Below, piece after piece: positions 23,019 through 32,725 of a stretch of 64,000 bases of DNA. The notes under the pieces were generated by a model, which had not been told where the DNA came from, did no database searches, and saw only the letters and a list, made by a program, of their open reading frames with translations. Position 1 is the first letter of the stretch; each line of letters starts with the position of its first letter. The stretch comes from Dendrolimus kikuchii (Eukaryota; Arthropoda; Insecta; Lepidoptera; Lasiocampidae), in NCBI GenBank assembly GCA_019925095.2, contig CM034405.1:15401401-15465400 (forward strand), given 5' to 3'. The position numbers and the translations under genes were made by a program.

Positions 23019-23356
23019 TATTATGCAGTTATATAGTGCTCCTTCACAAGTCTGTTGAAGCTGAAATTGAAATTAATTAATAATTAAGCTTACAAAAATT
23101 GAGTTTTTGAAATAAAGCTTGCATAAACTGCAAGAATTCCTTTTTGGGTCCGATAGTCAAAAAACGGCAATTCCTCACCTCAAAGGTACCTCAAAAAGAA
23201 TTTACTATAGGCATAGTTGGTCGTTTTTTTTTCAAGTAATGGAATGTATTTACAGTAATATAAATGTGAAACTTAAAAAAGAGCCTACCTTTGCTGCTGA
23301 TATTAGAAGTAATAACACTCTGCAGCCAATTTCAGTGAAACCCAGGTCACATTAAT

Positions 23357-23591
23357 TATTTTTTATTGCATGAGTTCAGCAAACAGGCAGGCGGCCCACG
23401 TGATGGAAAGCGGTTACCATCGCCTATGGACATTTGCAACACCAAAGGCGTTGGCATACTCTAGACCAAGGGTGGTAGCCATCCAGTGCGGCAAATACCC
23501 TACCACCTGGATGTGGGTTGTTTTGTCACCTCTTACGACAGGCCGCCCGGTTGCAAGAAATTGTATTGTTTCTCCGTTCCTACACGGATAC
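23357..23591 (-). mobile_element. family A SINE-like copy, internally deleted
   Basis: Tail 'ttttttattgcatgagttcagc' at the left, 5' end 'ctccgttcctacacggata' at the right. The central ~70 bp between 'caccaaaggcg' and 'catactctagacc' is missing. Confidence 0.85.
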
Positions 23592-23625
23592 AAAAAAAAT
23601 TTACATTATATTTTCCCTGCTGAGA

Positions 23626-23695
23626 ATCGAACCCGCGACTTCTGCATTCTAAAGTACTAAGCAAGCCTGCTCTTTGACTAATAGCCCACAGGGTG
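23626..23695 (-). mobile_element. tRNA-like module upstream of family A copy
   Basis: Minus strand 'gggctattagtcaaagagc...gtcgcGGGTTCGATTCtcagc' has box A-like and box B-like sequences. An A-rich linker separates it from the 5' end of the family A copy on the same strand. Confidence 0.5.
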
Positions 23696-23754
23696 CGTAA
23701 TAAAGAATATTTTAATCAGTATAAGTAAAAAGTACTAGAGGTCGTTTGATTAAA

Positions 23755-24120
23755 ACGTGTTTCGGCTGGTGAAATAGAGAGGGCTTTATTTGCCCAGGCC
23801 TGGTCTTGCCCCAAGGGTGGGCTGGGCAAATACGACCGTTAATAAATAAGGCTCGACGGCGACTCATTAAGGGAATTCTTTTGGGTAATGAGGGTTTCAC
23901 GAAATATGAGGATCGGTAAATAAACGTGGTCGGAAACGATTGAGTGGTTTTGAAATTCCTTTTTTGAAAAAAAAATATGGCGGCTAGTGACAGTTGCAAT
24001 TTAGCGAAAATTGTAATGTGCGAATTTTCGCGGCACTATCTTCAGTCGTCTCAACTCAACTTATAACAATAATCGACTTCGACGAAAAGCTTCAGAGCCT
24101 AGATCATCGACGCAAAGTCG
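23755..24120. promoter_or_regulatory. candidate conserved non-coding island
   Basis: Repeat-free and GC-richer, with 'gggctttatttgccc', 'accgttaataaataag', 'ggtaaataaacgtgg' (forkhead-like), 'aaaaatatggcggc' and 'attttcgcgg'. An imperfect dyad 'tttgcccaggcctgg...gtgggctgggcaaa' spans 23789-23829. Regulatory status is inferred from composition. Confidence 0.3.
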
Positions 24121-24267
24121 CTAGTTTATTTTTTTAATTTTACTATAGCTTCTCTCTGACTTTCGAGATAATCAGGTAATATTTTTATTTCGTGGCTTTT
24201 GTTTCGTTTTCTTTTGTACATCTTTTCGTATAATTTCTTTTGTTTTTCTTTAATCAGACTACATACA

Positions 24268-24797
24268 AAAACTACGTTTTACAGGTTTTAAGAGCGGTAA
24301 TTTATTTGACTTTTGTTATTCCGACGTTTCGGCCACTTTTTAATGGCCGTGATCACGCGGAAGACAAAGATGTCTTGTGTCAACGAGTATTGTTTAAGTT
24401 TTATTTAGCCTATCGCCAACTTGTTCATTTTAATTATTTAGTTTTAATTTTGTTTATGGTTATTATTTACTCAATGGGAGACTAATCTAATTTATAATAA
24501 TGCTAGCTGCCCGGCAGCCGTTTTCCTGCCCTCAAAAAATAAAAATTTGGGACCCGATCCCAACACCACCTACCGGTTCCAGTTGTAAATCTAAACCATC
24601 CGGGGACCCACCCACCCAAATACACACAAAAAGTTTAATCAAAATCGGTAAAGTCGTTCTCAAGTTATCTTAGAAATGTATGTACCTACGCACACATACA
24701 TTTCTAAGATTCATTTTTATATATCAAGAAGATATATAATTTAGAATAACAAAAATCAAATAAATTACCGCGCTTAAAACCGTTAAAACGTAGTTTC
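24268..24797. mobile_element. family D foldback MITE, interrupted
   Basis: Arms as at 6421-6660: 'aactacgttttacaggttttaagagcggtaattta' at the left and 'taccgcgcttaaaaccgttaaaacgtagttt' at the right. About 240 bp of Helitron-like sequence (24503-24740) interrupts it before the right arm. Confidence 0.75.
24503..24740 (-). mobile_element. Helitron-like insertion nested in family D
   Basis: Left edge 'gctagctgcccggcagccg' is the reverse of a Helitron-like 'cgggcagCTAG' end. The inner 'gggacccgatcccaacaccacctac' matches 3931-4020. The 24680-24715 part is a dyad (acatttctaagat / atcttagaaatgt). Confidence 0.55.
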
Positions 24798-24799
24798 AT

Positions 24800-25320
24800 T
24801 ATGTATACAAGTCGCAAAAACTTAAGAAAATATTATACAAAATAACATGTTTATTAATGCTATTTATACACATAATAAACCTAAATAGTCGTTCTCTTTG
24901 ATTACATACATTATTTATTTTTATCGGCAAACACTACTGAATTATCGTACTTTACTATCAAAATATTGGCCTTGTGTATATATTATATATAAGTACATAT
25001 AAAAAGCAATTAATATCAAAAATCCTTTAAAAATATATAAATACACACTATTTCACTCAAGCTTCCGCAGCGATAATGCTTTTTATTTCAATAAATACTT
25101 CTAATAAGTATACCTACTTATTACTTTAAATAGCGAATATTATTACCAACATACGGCATTTGTCCAAGATTTTGGACACGGGCTAATATTCTGTTAAAGC
25201 ATATATAAAAATAGAACAAGCTTAAAAAACACAATTCTAGTGTACACAGATAAAACTCAACGATCGTTTAAATTGGCCTAAATAATTCAAAAGACAGATG
25301 TACCCTAACCTAACAGTTTC
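24800..25320. other. AT-rich, nothing recognised
   Basis: No feature supported. Confidence 0.4.
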
Positions 25321-25700
25321 CTCTTAAAAAAGCTGCCGATAAAAAAATCGTTCCCAAAACCACCAACCACATCGGCCTCAAAAACCCTACCGAAATTAAA
25401 ATTCTCGTACAAGCCGCACTTTGAACAAGATATATGGAGCGTTCTTTCATCTTCCCTCCCGGGTTACCTTAGTCGTTTGCGGCCCTGGTATGGGGGGCGG
25501 GAGGGGGAAGCTCCGGGTACAACCGGGGGTCCAGACCTCTGTTATTTATGGGTCTCTCGAGTCCGGTGAAGTGCCCGCTGAATATAAATCCTGGGCCAGA
25601 AAAGACTTAAATGTAAAATAAGAACGTTAAGGGACCATGTTTTAAAACTCGCTGTGCGAATGTGGTTTTAAAACATATGGGGTCTTATTACAAAGGCGTA
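25320..25700. promoter_or_regulatory. candidate conserved non-coding island
   Basis: Repeat-free, GC-richer, with G-rich 'tatggggggcgggaggggg' (25491-25509), 'gttatttatggg' (Hox/Cdx-like) and a dyad 'catgttttaaaac...gttttaaaacatatg' (25637-25678). The 66-codon plus frame here is likely chance. Confidence 0.3.
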
Positions 25701-26580
25701 CGGTTATTACTGTGTAACAAACGTTAATTGTATACTAGCTTTCACACGCGACTTTTTATATATCTTACTTTCTGAACGAAGTTAAGCGCAACGATTATGT
25801 TGAAGTTACACTTTCGTAATTCGATTTGGATGAAGCATCTAAAGTGAACGATGTAAACATTTAAAACAGAGTCATTCATATTTTTTGTCAAGACTCAGGT
25901 GGTACCATTTGAATCTTTCCTTGTCGTAGAGCGTAATTGATACCCGTCTATTTTCTGTCCACGACTAGTGACAAATAGCAGAAGTCTCAGATTACAATCA
26001 AAAATATCTCTGAAAACTGTTAAAAACTAGTATTAACTTAGTACATTTTTATTCTCGTGCAACGTATTAAATCTTTTCATAAAAAAAATCCATGTTGTAC
26101 ACAATGTACACAGCGTGGTTAGCGTATAAAGGTACTCTTAAAATTCCTAACTCTGCACTAAGCAGTACTTAGGTGAAATTTATGATAATACGTAGCAGTA
26201 ATCTCTGTTGAACAGACGAAATCGTCGTAACTCGCGGCCTCGCTCCAAAGTTTGCCTGCTTCACTAAAATATAGGGACTGGTCCATGTGAGAAGGGACAA
26301 GCGGGAATCTACATATAATACACCAGCTGACTTTGTAAGACCGAGTGAGCAGGCGCAGAAAAGCTTAATGGAAATGTAAGATTAACACATCGAATAAAAG
26401 TAAGCTTTAACGCTTTAAAGGCTCTGACGCTTTTAAATAACACAACCTTGTTGCTATACATAATAATTTGAAATATAAATTATACTTATATTGTTAAAAA
26501 CTATAAAAAGGTGTTCTCGTAGGACCATGTAACCCCATAAAATCTACAATAGGAGCTTTTCTAACTTACGATTTATTGAG
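25700..26580. other. nothing recognised
   Basis: AT-rich DNA without frames or repeats that I can support. Confidence 0.4.
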
Positions 26581-26582
26581 TG

Positions 26583-26625
26583 ACTAGAGTTTACCCCGCG
26601 GCTGCGCCGCGGGTTAACCTCTAGT
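26583..26625. repeat. palindromic Helitron-like terminus
   Basis: The 8-bp GC stem is flanked symmetrically: both strands read stem, ~5 nt, CTCTAG, T. Either strand could be taken as the 3' terminus. Confidence 0.8.
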
Positions 26626-27074
26626 TCCTGCTTCTTGTTTAAAGAGCAGGCCTTAATACAGGTTACAATGTACACCATTTTTATGTTAGTGCCATTTGCC
26701 CCCGAAAAATTCACTTCATTTTATATCGCAAACTCGATGCTTGATATATTCTCATGCCGATCTCTTGGCATGAGTATATATGTCCATTTTCGGCATTAAA
26801 ACTACATTTAAACAAAATTACAATAAAAACGATCCAGTATTCCCAGTGTTTTCCAAAAACTTAACAGAAAGACATATCGATTTACTATCGCATTTTTATA
26901 GACGATGCATTTTTATGTCTATGAACTTGAGAAATGATTGGTCTCATCCAAACTTTCATCCTCTATTACAAACAGTCCTAGTTTTATTTATCTATCCCCC
27001 GTCAATGAAAACTACAACATCAGCAAAAACGACAAAAAGAGCAACATGGAGAAAAAGGACAAAAAAGAGTCGAA

Positions 27075-27815
27075 GAGCAAAAGAGCAAAAGAGCAAAAGG
27101 GCAAAAGGGCAAAAGGGCAAAAGGGCTAAAGGGCAAAAGGGCAAAAGGGCAAAAGGGCAAAAGGGCAAAAGGGCAAAAGGGCAAAAGGGCAAAAGGGCAA
27201 AAGGGCAAAAGGGCAAAAGGGCAAAAGGGCAAAAGGGCAAAAGGGCAAAAGGGCAAAAGGGCAAAAGGGCAAAAGGGCAAAAGGGCAAAAGGGCAAAAGG
27301 GCAAAAGGGCAAAAGGGCAAAAGGGCAAAAGGGCAAAAGGGCAAAAGGGCAAAAGGGCAAAAGGGCAAAAGGGCAAAAGGGCAAAAGGGCAAAAGGGCAA
27401 AAGGGCAAAAGGGCAAAAGGGCAAAAGGGCAAAAGGGCAAAAGGGCAAAAGGGCAAAAGGGCAAAAGGGCAAAAGGGCAAAAGGGCAAAAGGGCAAAAGG
27501 GCAAAAGGGCAAAAGGGCAAAAGGGCAAAAGGGCAAAAGGGCAAAAGGGCAAAAGGGCAAAAGGGCAAAAGGGCAAAAGGGAAAAAGGGCAAAAGGGCAA
27601 AAGGGCAAACGGGCAAAAGGGCAAAAGGGCAAAAGGGCAAAAGGTCAAAAGGGCAAAAGGGAAAAAGGGCAAAAGGGCAAAAGGGCTAAAGCGCAAAAGG
27701 GCTTAAGGGCTTAAGAGCAGAAGGGCAGAAGGGCAAAAGGGCAAAAGTCAAAAGGGCAAAAGGGCAACCGGGCCCAAGGGCAAAAGGGCAAAAGGGCAAA
27801 AAGGACAAAATAACC
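27075..27815. repeat. 8-bp minisatellite (GGGCAAAA)n
   Basis: About 90 units, with over 50 identical consecutive units between ~27135 and 27579. Edges are degenerate (AAAAGAGC at the left; GGGCTTAA, GGGCAGAA and GTCAAAAG at the right). The unit has no stop in any plus frame or in the minus frames, so 8-residue periodic frames of 168-308 codons appear on both strands; these are artefacts. Confidence 0.97.
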
Positions 27816-28142
27816 AAAATGATGAAAATGGCAAATCACAAACCAACCAAAGCCTGTCCCACTTTTGGGATAATCTTTACATAAATCCATCCCATTATCC
27901 GGGATGAAAAATATCCCATGTCCACCCTCGGTATTCAAATTACATATGTACCGAGTATCAGCCAAATCGGTCCAAAAGTCTTTCCGTAAAAGGATAACAA
28001 ACAGAGAGACAAATATACTTTTATCCCGGAAACTATCCCATTTTCCGGGATAAAAAGTATCCTATGTTCATTCTCGGCATCGAAAATATATATATACTGA
28101 GTTTCAGCCAAATCGGTCCAGTAGTTTTTACGTGAAAACGGA

Positions 28143-28143
<1 letters not shown>

Positions 28144-28183
<40 letters not shown>

Positions 28184-28184
28184 G
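28144..28184. repeat. (GACA)n microsatellite in family C
   Basis: About ten GACA units. The matching position in the plus copy (4480-4492) has only gtctgtctgtt, so this tract expanded independently. Confidence 0.9.
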
Positions 28185-28214
28185 TTACTTTCGCATTTAT
28201 AATATTAATAGGGA

Positions 28215-28670
28215 TTATTGTAATGAAATTCTATTACGCGACTTAGACTGAACCGAGAAAAATCGTTTCGTTAAAAAAAAAGCGCTAGATATATATACGC
28301 AGATGTAGCGCTATACCTCCCCTCTAGGCGTTCTTTTTTTATACAATTTTAAACTTTTACGCAAATAAACAAGATCTGAAATATTAATAAGTATAACTAA
28401 CATACAATGTTTTGATATTACAAGAGCTTGTAACCGCCCGTTCACATGAAAATATGATGCACCGTTGGGTATGTTGTAGGTTGTCAGTAAAACATCGATG
28501 TAATTTTATTTCACTTGAAGTGATTTAATTCTAACAATAATACTTAAATAAGTGAATGACTGAGTCTTCTGCTCTCCTATCGAAAGAATTTGTTGAATTT
28601 ACACAAACAGTTTCCATTAATTGGCGTTAACAATTCTTTAATTAATTTTAGAACAAATTACGCGGCTTAG
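28215..28670. other. nothing recognised
   Basis: AT-rich; no feature supported. Confidence 0.4.
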
Positions 28671-28674
28671 GTAG

Positions 28675-28780
28675 ATAGATAGATAGATAACACTTTATTA
28701 TACCAATACAAACATTATATATAGTTCGGTACAAAGGGTAGTTTTATCGCTAAAAAGCGATCCCTTCCAGATAACCCCAG
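28675..28780 (-). mobile_element. Jockey/CR1-type LINE 3' tail
   Basis: Minus strand: 'ggttatctggaagggatcgctttttagcgat' hairpin, then AATAAA-like 'ttataataaagtg' and a (TATC)n end. The same GATCGC..TTTAGCGAT hairpin tail occurs at 38931, 44905 and 56938. Confidence 0.75.
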
Positions 28781-28799
28781 GAATGAATTGAGATGATAA

Positions 28800-29186
28800 T
28801 GGTGATGGTGGTATACGTAACATATAGTACGAACTACTTACTTTTTAATAATAAATACATAAATTATATATATAAGTATATTACATAGATATGTACTTAA
28901 TATACATACCATACAAATACATATCTACAAAATATATAAATGTTTGTAAATGAATTTATATATCATATTTCAACGAAGGTAGTATTTTTTTATCATAGTT
29001 TTAAATATCCCTAGCGGCGTACAAAAGCGTTATGCCCCCTTCAGGCAACTTTCAACGTAAGGAACTTTGTTTCCGACGGCGATCGCACAATCAGTTTTTT
29101 TATACCTACTATTCTTCTTCTATGACTAAAGCGTTTTAAAAGAACTGTAAAACAAGATTTTATTGTTATCCGTGATTTTTGTGATA
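28800..29186. other. nothing recognised
   Basis: AT-rich with short (ATAC)/(TATA) runs. Confidence 0.4.
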
Positions 29187-29478
29187 CGTGCAGGAACGGA
29201 GAAAGATACAATTTCCTGCGACCAGGCGACAAAACAACCCACAGCCAGGTGGTAGAGCATTTGCTCGACTGGATGACTATCACTCCTGATCTAAAGTATG
29301 TCGCCATAACAACCTTGAGTTGTGTTCCAGCATTAGTGACCAGGTTTCAGTCTCCCTTAAGAGAGCAGCAGCGCATTTGTAGCAACCTTTAGTGTTGCAA
29401 ACGTCCATAGGCGATGGTAGCCGCTTCCTATCAAGTGAACCGTCTGTCTGTCTGGTGAACTCCTGCAATAAAAAAAAT
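29187..29478 (+). mobile_element. family A SINE-like copy
   Basis: Intact 5' end and poly-A, but the 'gggcggcctgtcgtaagag' block is deleted (29221-29228), as also in 51721-52007. Confidence 0.9.
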
Positions 29479-29479
29479 T

Positions 29480-30470
29480 AAAATGCATCAGCACTCTAAC
29501 TCTTATGCCTAGGGCCGTGTGTTGTAGCGTGATGTCGCACACAATCCCTCATTAAAACGACACGACACACGTGCCTGATCACCGGCTGAGTCAATTTGTA
29601 TGGAGTAACTGTAAACCGCCGCTCGGGCTAACGTCTCTCACCAAAATATTTGTGGAAACAAAATTAGGAAATTATTAATAATTAGGTAGCACAACACAAT
29701 TTAATATTAGTATTGTAATTTAGCGCTACAGATATAAGAGCAAGCTGTGTCTTCATGTAGAAGAACTCATTCTATACAGTGTATAATATTATTTCACCAA
29801 TTACCGTAAATATATTATTGCATGTATTCAGTTTTGAAGACCGTAATTTAATAAAAATACATAACGTAGTTGGAGTTGTCTAGAAGAGGTTACTTTTTAA
29901 TTATTAGACTGTCCCTTGTGCATAATTAGATAGCATTTTATTGTTCACTAAAATAAACAATTATAAAACTCCATTATCTATACGTGAAGCAAAAACTTTG
30001 TACCCCTTTTTATGAAAATTGCGCGGACGGAGGAGTATGAAATTTCGCACACTTATAGTTTATATAGAGGAGGAATGTAAAATGCTAATATTTTTTCCAA
30101 AATTATGCATGTAAAATACAATAAATCAATAAAAAAAACATTACACACTCTACCATGTATTTGACACACACACATACTCTTTTGTTTATTGTTAAAGTCA
30201 AATTAACAGTGTAGCCTTGGCGAAATCTGTGATTATAGAAGTATAGTCTTTAACATTAATTATTGTGGTCGAATTTCGACCATGGGCGACCACTAATTAT
30301 TATACTTTCTAGATATAACAATTGAAAATCTCGTGTTCTGTTTCACAGTGTTAAATACTTTACGACTTATTCTCATACCTACCAAATATAAAAAAACAAA
30401 TACATAGAATGTGTGTGTGTATGCTTAGCGATACTGATATACTAAAAAACTCTTAAAAGCCATAACTACT
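29480..30470. other. nothing recognised
   Basis: Mostly AT-rich. 29500-29640 is slightly GC-richer with 'acgacacgacacacgtgcc'. No gene. Confidence 0.4.
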
Positions 30471-30474
30471 CTAA

Positions 30475-30530
30475 TTGTTCGTGCCTACCCCGCAAGGGAA
30501 CTGGCATGAAGTTATGTATGTATGTATGGT
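30475..30530 (+). mobile_element. family B shortest 3' fragment
   Basis: Only the last ~50 bp ('ttcgtgcctaccccgcaagg...gaagttatg' plus (TATG)n), between possible 6-bp duplications CTCTAA at 30469-30474 and 30531-30536. Confidence 0.8.
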
Positions 30531-30534
30531 CTCT

Positions 30535-31470
30535 AAATGCAATGCCTAATCGTAATGACAGTTTTGTTAGGTTGTCTATGAGTTTTTTCGAATAAGTTCT
30601 AAAATGGCTCAAGGGATTTTTTGATGAAAGTTTTAGGGGCTATAATAGAAATTTGTTATTACACTTTTGTGTATGTTTGATTTCGATATCTTGTAAGGTT
30701 CAGAATAGCGGGCTTAAATAAAGGTCTTGTTTTTCTATCTATTTTCTGCTGTTTAGGCAAATGCCTATAATCTTTAGTTCCTACTCACCGGTGGTCTTCA
30801 TATCCTGTTATATTGCGTCCGCTTCCTATCGCATTCTAAATTTTGTGCCAACACTTTATATTCATATAGTTTACTCCTATGATAATATTTGAGATGACAC
30901 ATCAGGCTCCTAATTTCGCTGTTACAATATCGCACAAAAATAAACCATTATAACACCAGTGGTTGACCATTCTGACAATGTTGTAATAGTAGAATTAGCG
31001 TCCAGGTTTTCTCTTTTTCTACCTTTCAGCATAGACAGTAGACGTGTCTTAGATGCTTAAAAATACATATAAGTTATAACTTTACTTAATTATTAACTTT
31101 TAACTATAATTAAAAATATTCACGTTCCGCAATTTCACATTTACTAACAAAAACCCTTCTAGCGATTATACTTATTTTTAATTCCTTTTGTCCCTTCACA
31201 AAGCCTTTCCCGGGCTTAGGCAAGCCTCCGCGTAAATTCATATCAATTATCCCTTTTCAGCGGTCTCATTATACATTCTTTCATAAGATATTTTCGTGGG
31301 TGGAACGACGTCATCGCCCGGCCTCTTTTATGACAGCCATTGTGCCTACATATCACCGGCTTTCGGTTGATTAAACCCTTATATTCACCTTTCTGAACAT
31401 TTTAATTATACACTTTAATGTTTAAAGTTATTATGATATATATCTAACCTAATATAATTAAATACTAAAA
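30535..31470. other. no gene; possible conserved island at 31190-31400
   Basis: 31190-31400 is GC-richer with 'tttcccgggcttaggcaagcc', 'gacgtcatcgcccgg' and 'ttttatgacagccattg'. The rest is AT-rich. Confidence 0.3.
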
Positions 31471-31474
31471 ATAA

Positions 31475-31804
31475 ACAAAGCCTGATATCGTGATAATATA
31501 TCGATCTACGCGACGAGCAATACTTGTTGACATCAGTATCCCGCATGATGATAAAAACGAGAAGAAAGAAAGAGAAAAACTAAATAAATACTTAGATCTT
31601 GCACACGAGTTTACCACTATGTGGCGTCTGGAATCAACGAGCATTGTGCTGATAGTTGTCACCGTCAACGGCGTCATAGCGAAGAGCCTCGACCGTCACC
31701 TAGAGAGGCTCTCGCTAGGAAGCTGGGTGAAGGGCCAGATACAGAAGGCAGCACTCTTGGACAAGGCACGAATTGTGAGGAGGTTCCTGTCTCTGGAGCC
31801 CTAA
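31475..31804 (+). pseudogene. R4/Dong-type LINE endonuclease C-terminal fragment
   Basis: About 110 codons open to a stop at 31802-31804. The frame opens at TKPDIV, just upstream of the first possible start (GTG, 31490). PD followed about 14 residues later by ILVDISIPHD fits the PD...D core of the restriction-like endonuclease that R2/R4/Dong-type LINEs carry after the reverse transcriptase. Then come KYLDLAHE.TTMW and a C-terminal KARIVRRFLSLEP. A stop (31472-31474) lies directly upstream and no reverse transcriptase is present, so it is a 5'-truncated remnant. Clade assignment is from memory of the motif. Confidence 0.65.
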
Positions 31805-31881
31805 TCACAGGTAATTTGGACCCCAGGCCCCGTAATTAATTAAATTACTAATACTTGTGTATTAGTAATATTATTAATTTT

Positions 31882-32145
31882 CGTTATCTGTTTAAAAAGA
31901 CTAAACAGATATACAATGCAAAAGGGGATGGATCCAGAAGTCTTGTAAGGCCACGACACACCTATGATCAAATTGATCGTGTACTAGCAGAAGGTGATGT
32001 CAGGAGCCTTAAGAACAGACGAGCGTGCATGACAAGAGCTATAAATGTCAAAGAAGCAAGTGAGGTGTGTAAAAATAAGCCTGAATGGCACTCTGCTGTT
32101 CGTGCCTACCCCGCAAGGGAACTGGCGTGAAGTTATGTATGTATG
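31882..32145 (+). mobile_element. family B (RTE-like) 3' fragment
   Basis: Encodes the terminal ~75 codons (DQIDRVLAEGDVRSLKNRR...PARELA, stop) plus the (TATG) end. Flanked by a 10-bp duplication TATTAATTTT at 31872-31881 and 32146-32155. It lies 40 bp after the Dong-like remnant. Confidence 0.9.
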
Positions 32146-32249
32146 TATTAATTTTAGTATTCTTAAATTAAAATACACGAATTCCATTTGTAAAGTATTG
32201 TATGTAAAAAAATTAACCTAACTTATAAATATAGATTAAAGACTATGTA

Positions 32250-32725
32250 ACAAAATGCTGCCAGAGGGGAACTTGCCTAGAAGGCTGGCTGCATTACCGC
32301 GCTGTATGGCGATACTTATTCATTGGGCGAAATATGCGCCAACCTTCTGATTACGGTTGGCATCAAAGAGTTTCATCCAGATTTCTTTAAAGAAACTTTT
32401 TGCCGATGGACCTCACGGACCTAATGTTTCAACTTCAGAAACCACAAATGTTCTTCCTAAAGTTCCATATTTGCGGTGTTTGAGAGCTTCAGCTTTTGTA
32501 GCAGCGTTGCCAATCTCTAACTCAGACATTGGAAGATGTGATGGCGCCAGTGTCTACACATGTCGCGTCCCAAACAAGCGGCCGTCTCATCTTCCAAGGA
32601 ATAAGTGACATACCATCCGGCCTCTTGCCATCGTCGCGTACCAAGCCACATACGGCCGGTACGCCGACGCTAACAAGAGCCCGGCGGATGATATCATTGA
32701 AAAGTAATATTATAAACGCAAACAT
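32250..32725 (-). pseudogene. decayed retroelement ORF with PDG...WD domain
   Basis: Minus-strand translation, with frameshifts and stops, gives [16 protein letters not shown], then [27 protein letters not shown], a broken middle, IGKKFL.RNLDETL, and SIAIQRGNAASLLGKFPSG near 32256-32320. I recognise this order (KRPDG..LIPW / VWDATCVDT / IQRGNAA) as a conserved region in retroelement-associated ORFs of many animals; the PDG...WD pair looks like a PD-(D/E)XK nuclease core. At least two indels and several stops make it a pseudogene. The exact element clade is unsure. Confidence 0.6.

Larger units (their letters stand above)
26584..28214 (-). mobile_element. family C Helitron-like element, minus copy, complete ends
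   Basis: Minus-strand 5' end TCCCTATTAATATTATAAA at 28214 preceded by A; 3' end CTCTAG at 26584-26589 followed by T, i.e. A|TC...CTAG|T as expected for Helitrons. An 8-bp perfect stem (CCCGCGGC/GCCGCGGG, 3-nt loop) sits 7 nt before CTCTAG. Homology to 4448-5249 runs over 28214-27820 and resumes at 26730-26640 ('gcactaacataaaaa', 'gtaacctg', 'ctgctctttaaacaag'). The inner 26750-27060 stretch has no counterpart in the plus copy. Non-autonomous; 1.63 kb, of which ~0.73 kb is minisatellite. Confidence 0.75.

Noticed and set aside
26780..27706. 308-codon Lys/Arg/Gly/Gln-rich open frame, and 168-234-codon Leu/Pro/Phe/Cys-rich frames on the other strand
   Set aside because: All lie on the GGGCAAAA array, whose unit has no stop in any frame used; the perfect 8-residue periodicity is a by-product of the 8-bp unit, not selection on protein.
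27075..27815. Telomeric or subtelomeric repeat (similar to ciliate TTTTGGGG)
   Set aside because: The unit is GGGCAAAA, not an insect TTAGG or ciliate telomere motif, and the array sits inside a transposon with homologous flanks on both sides.
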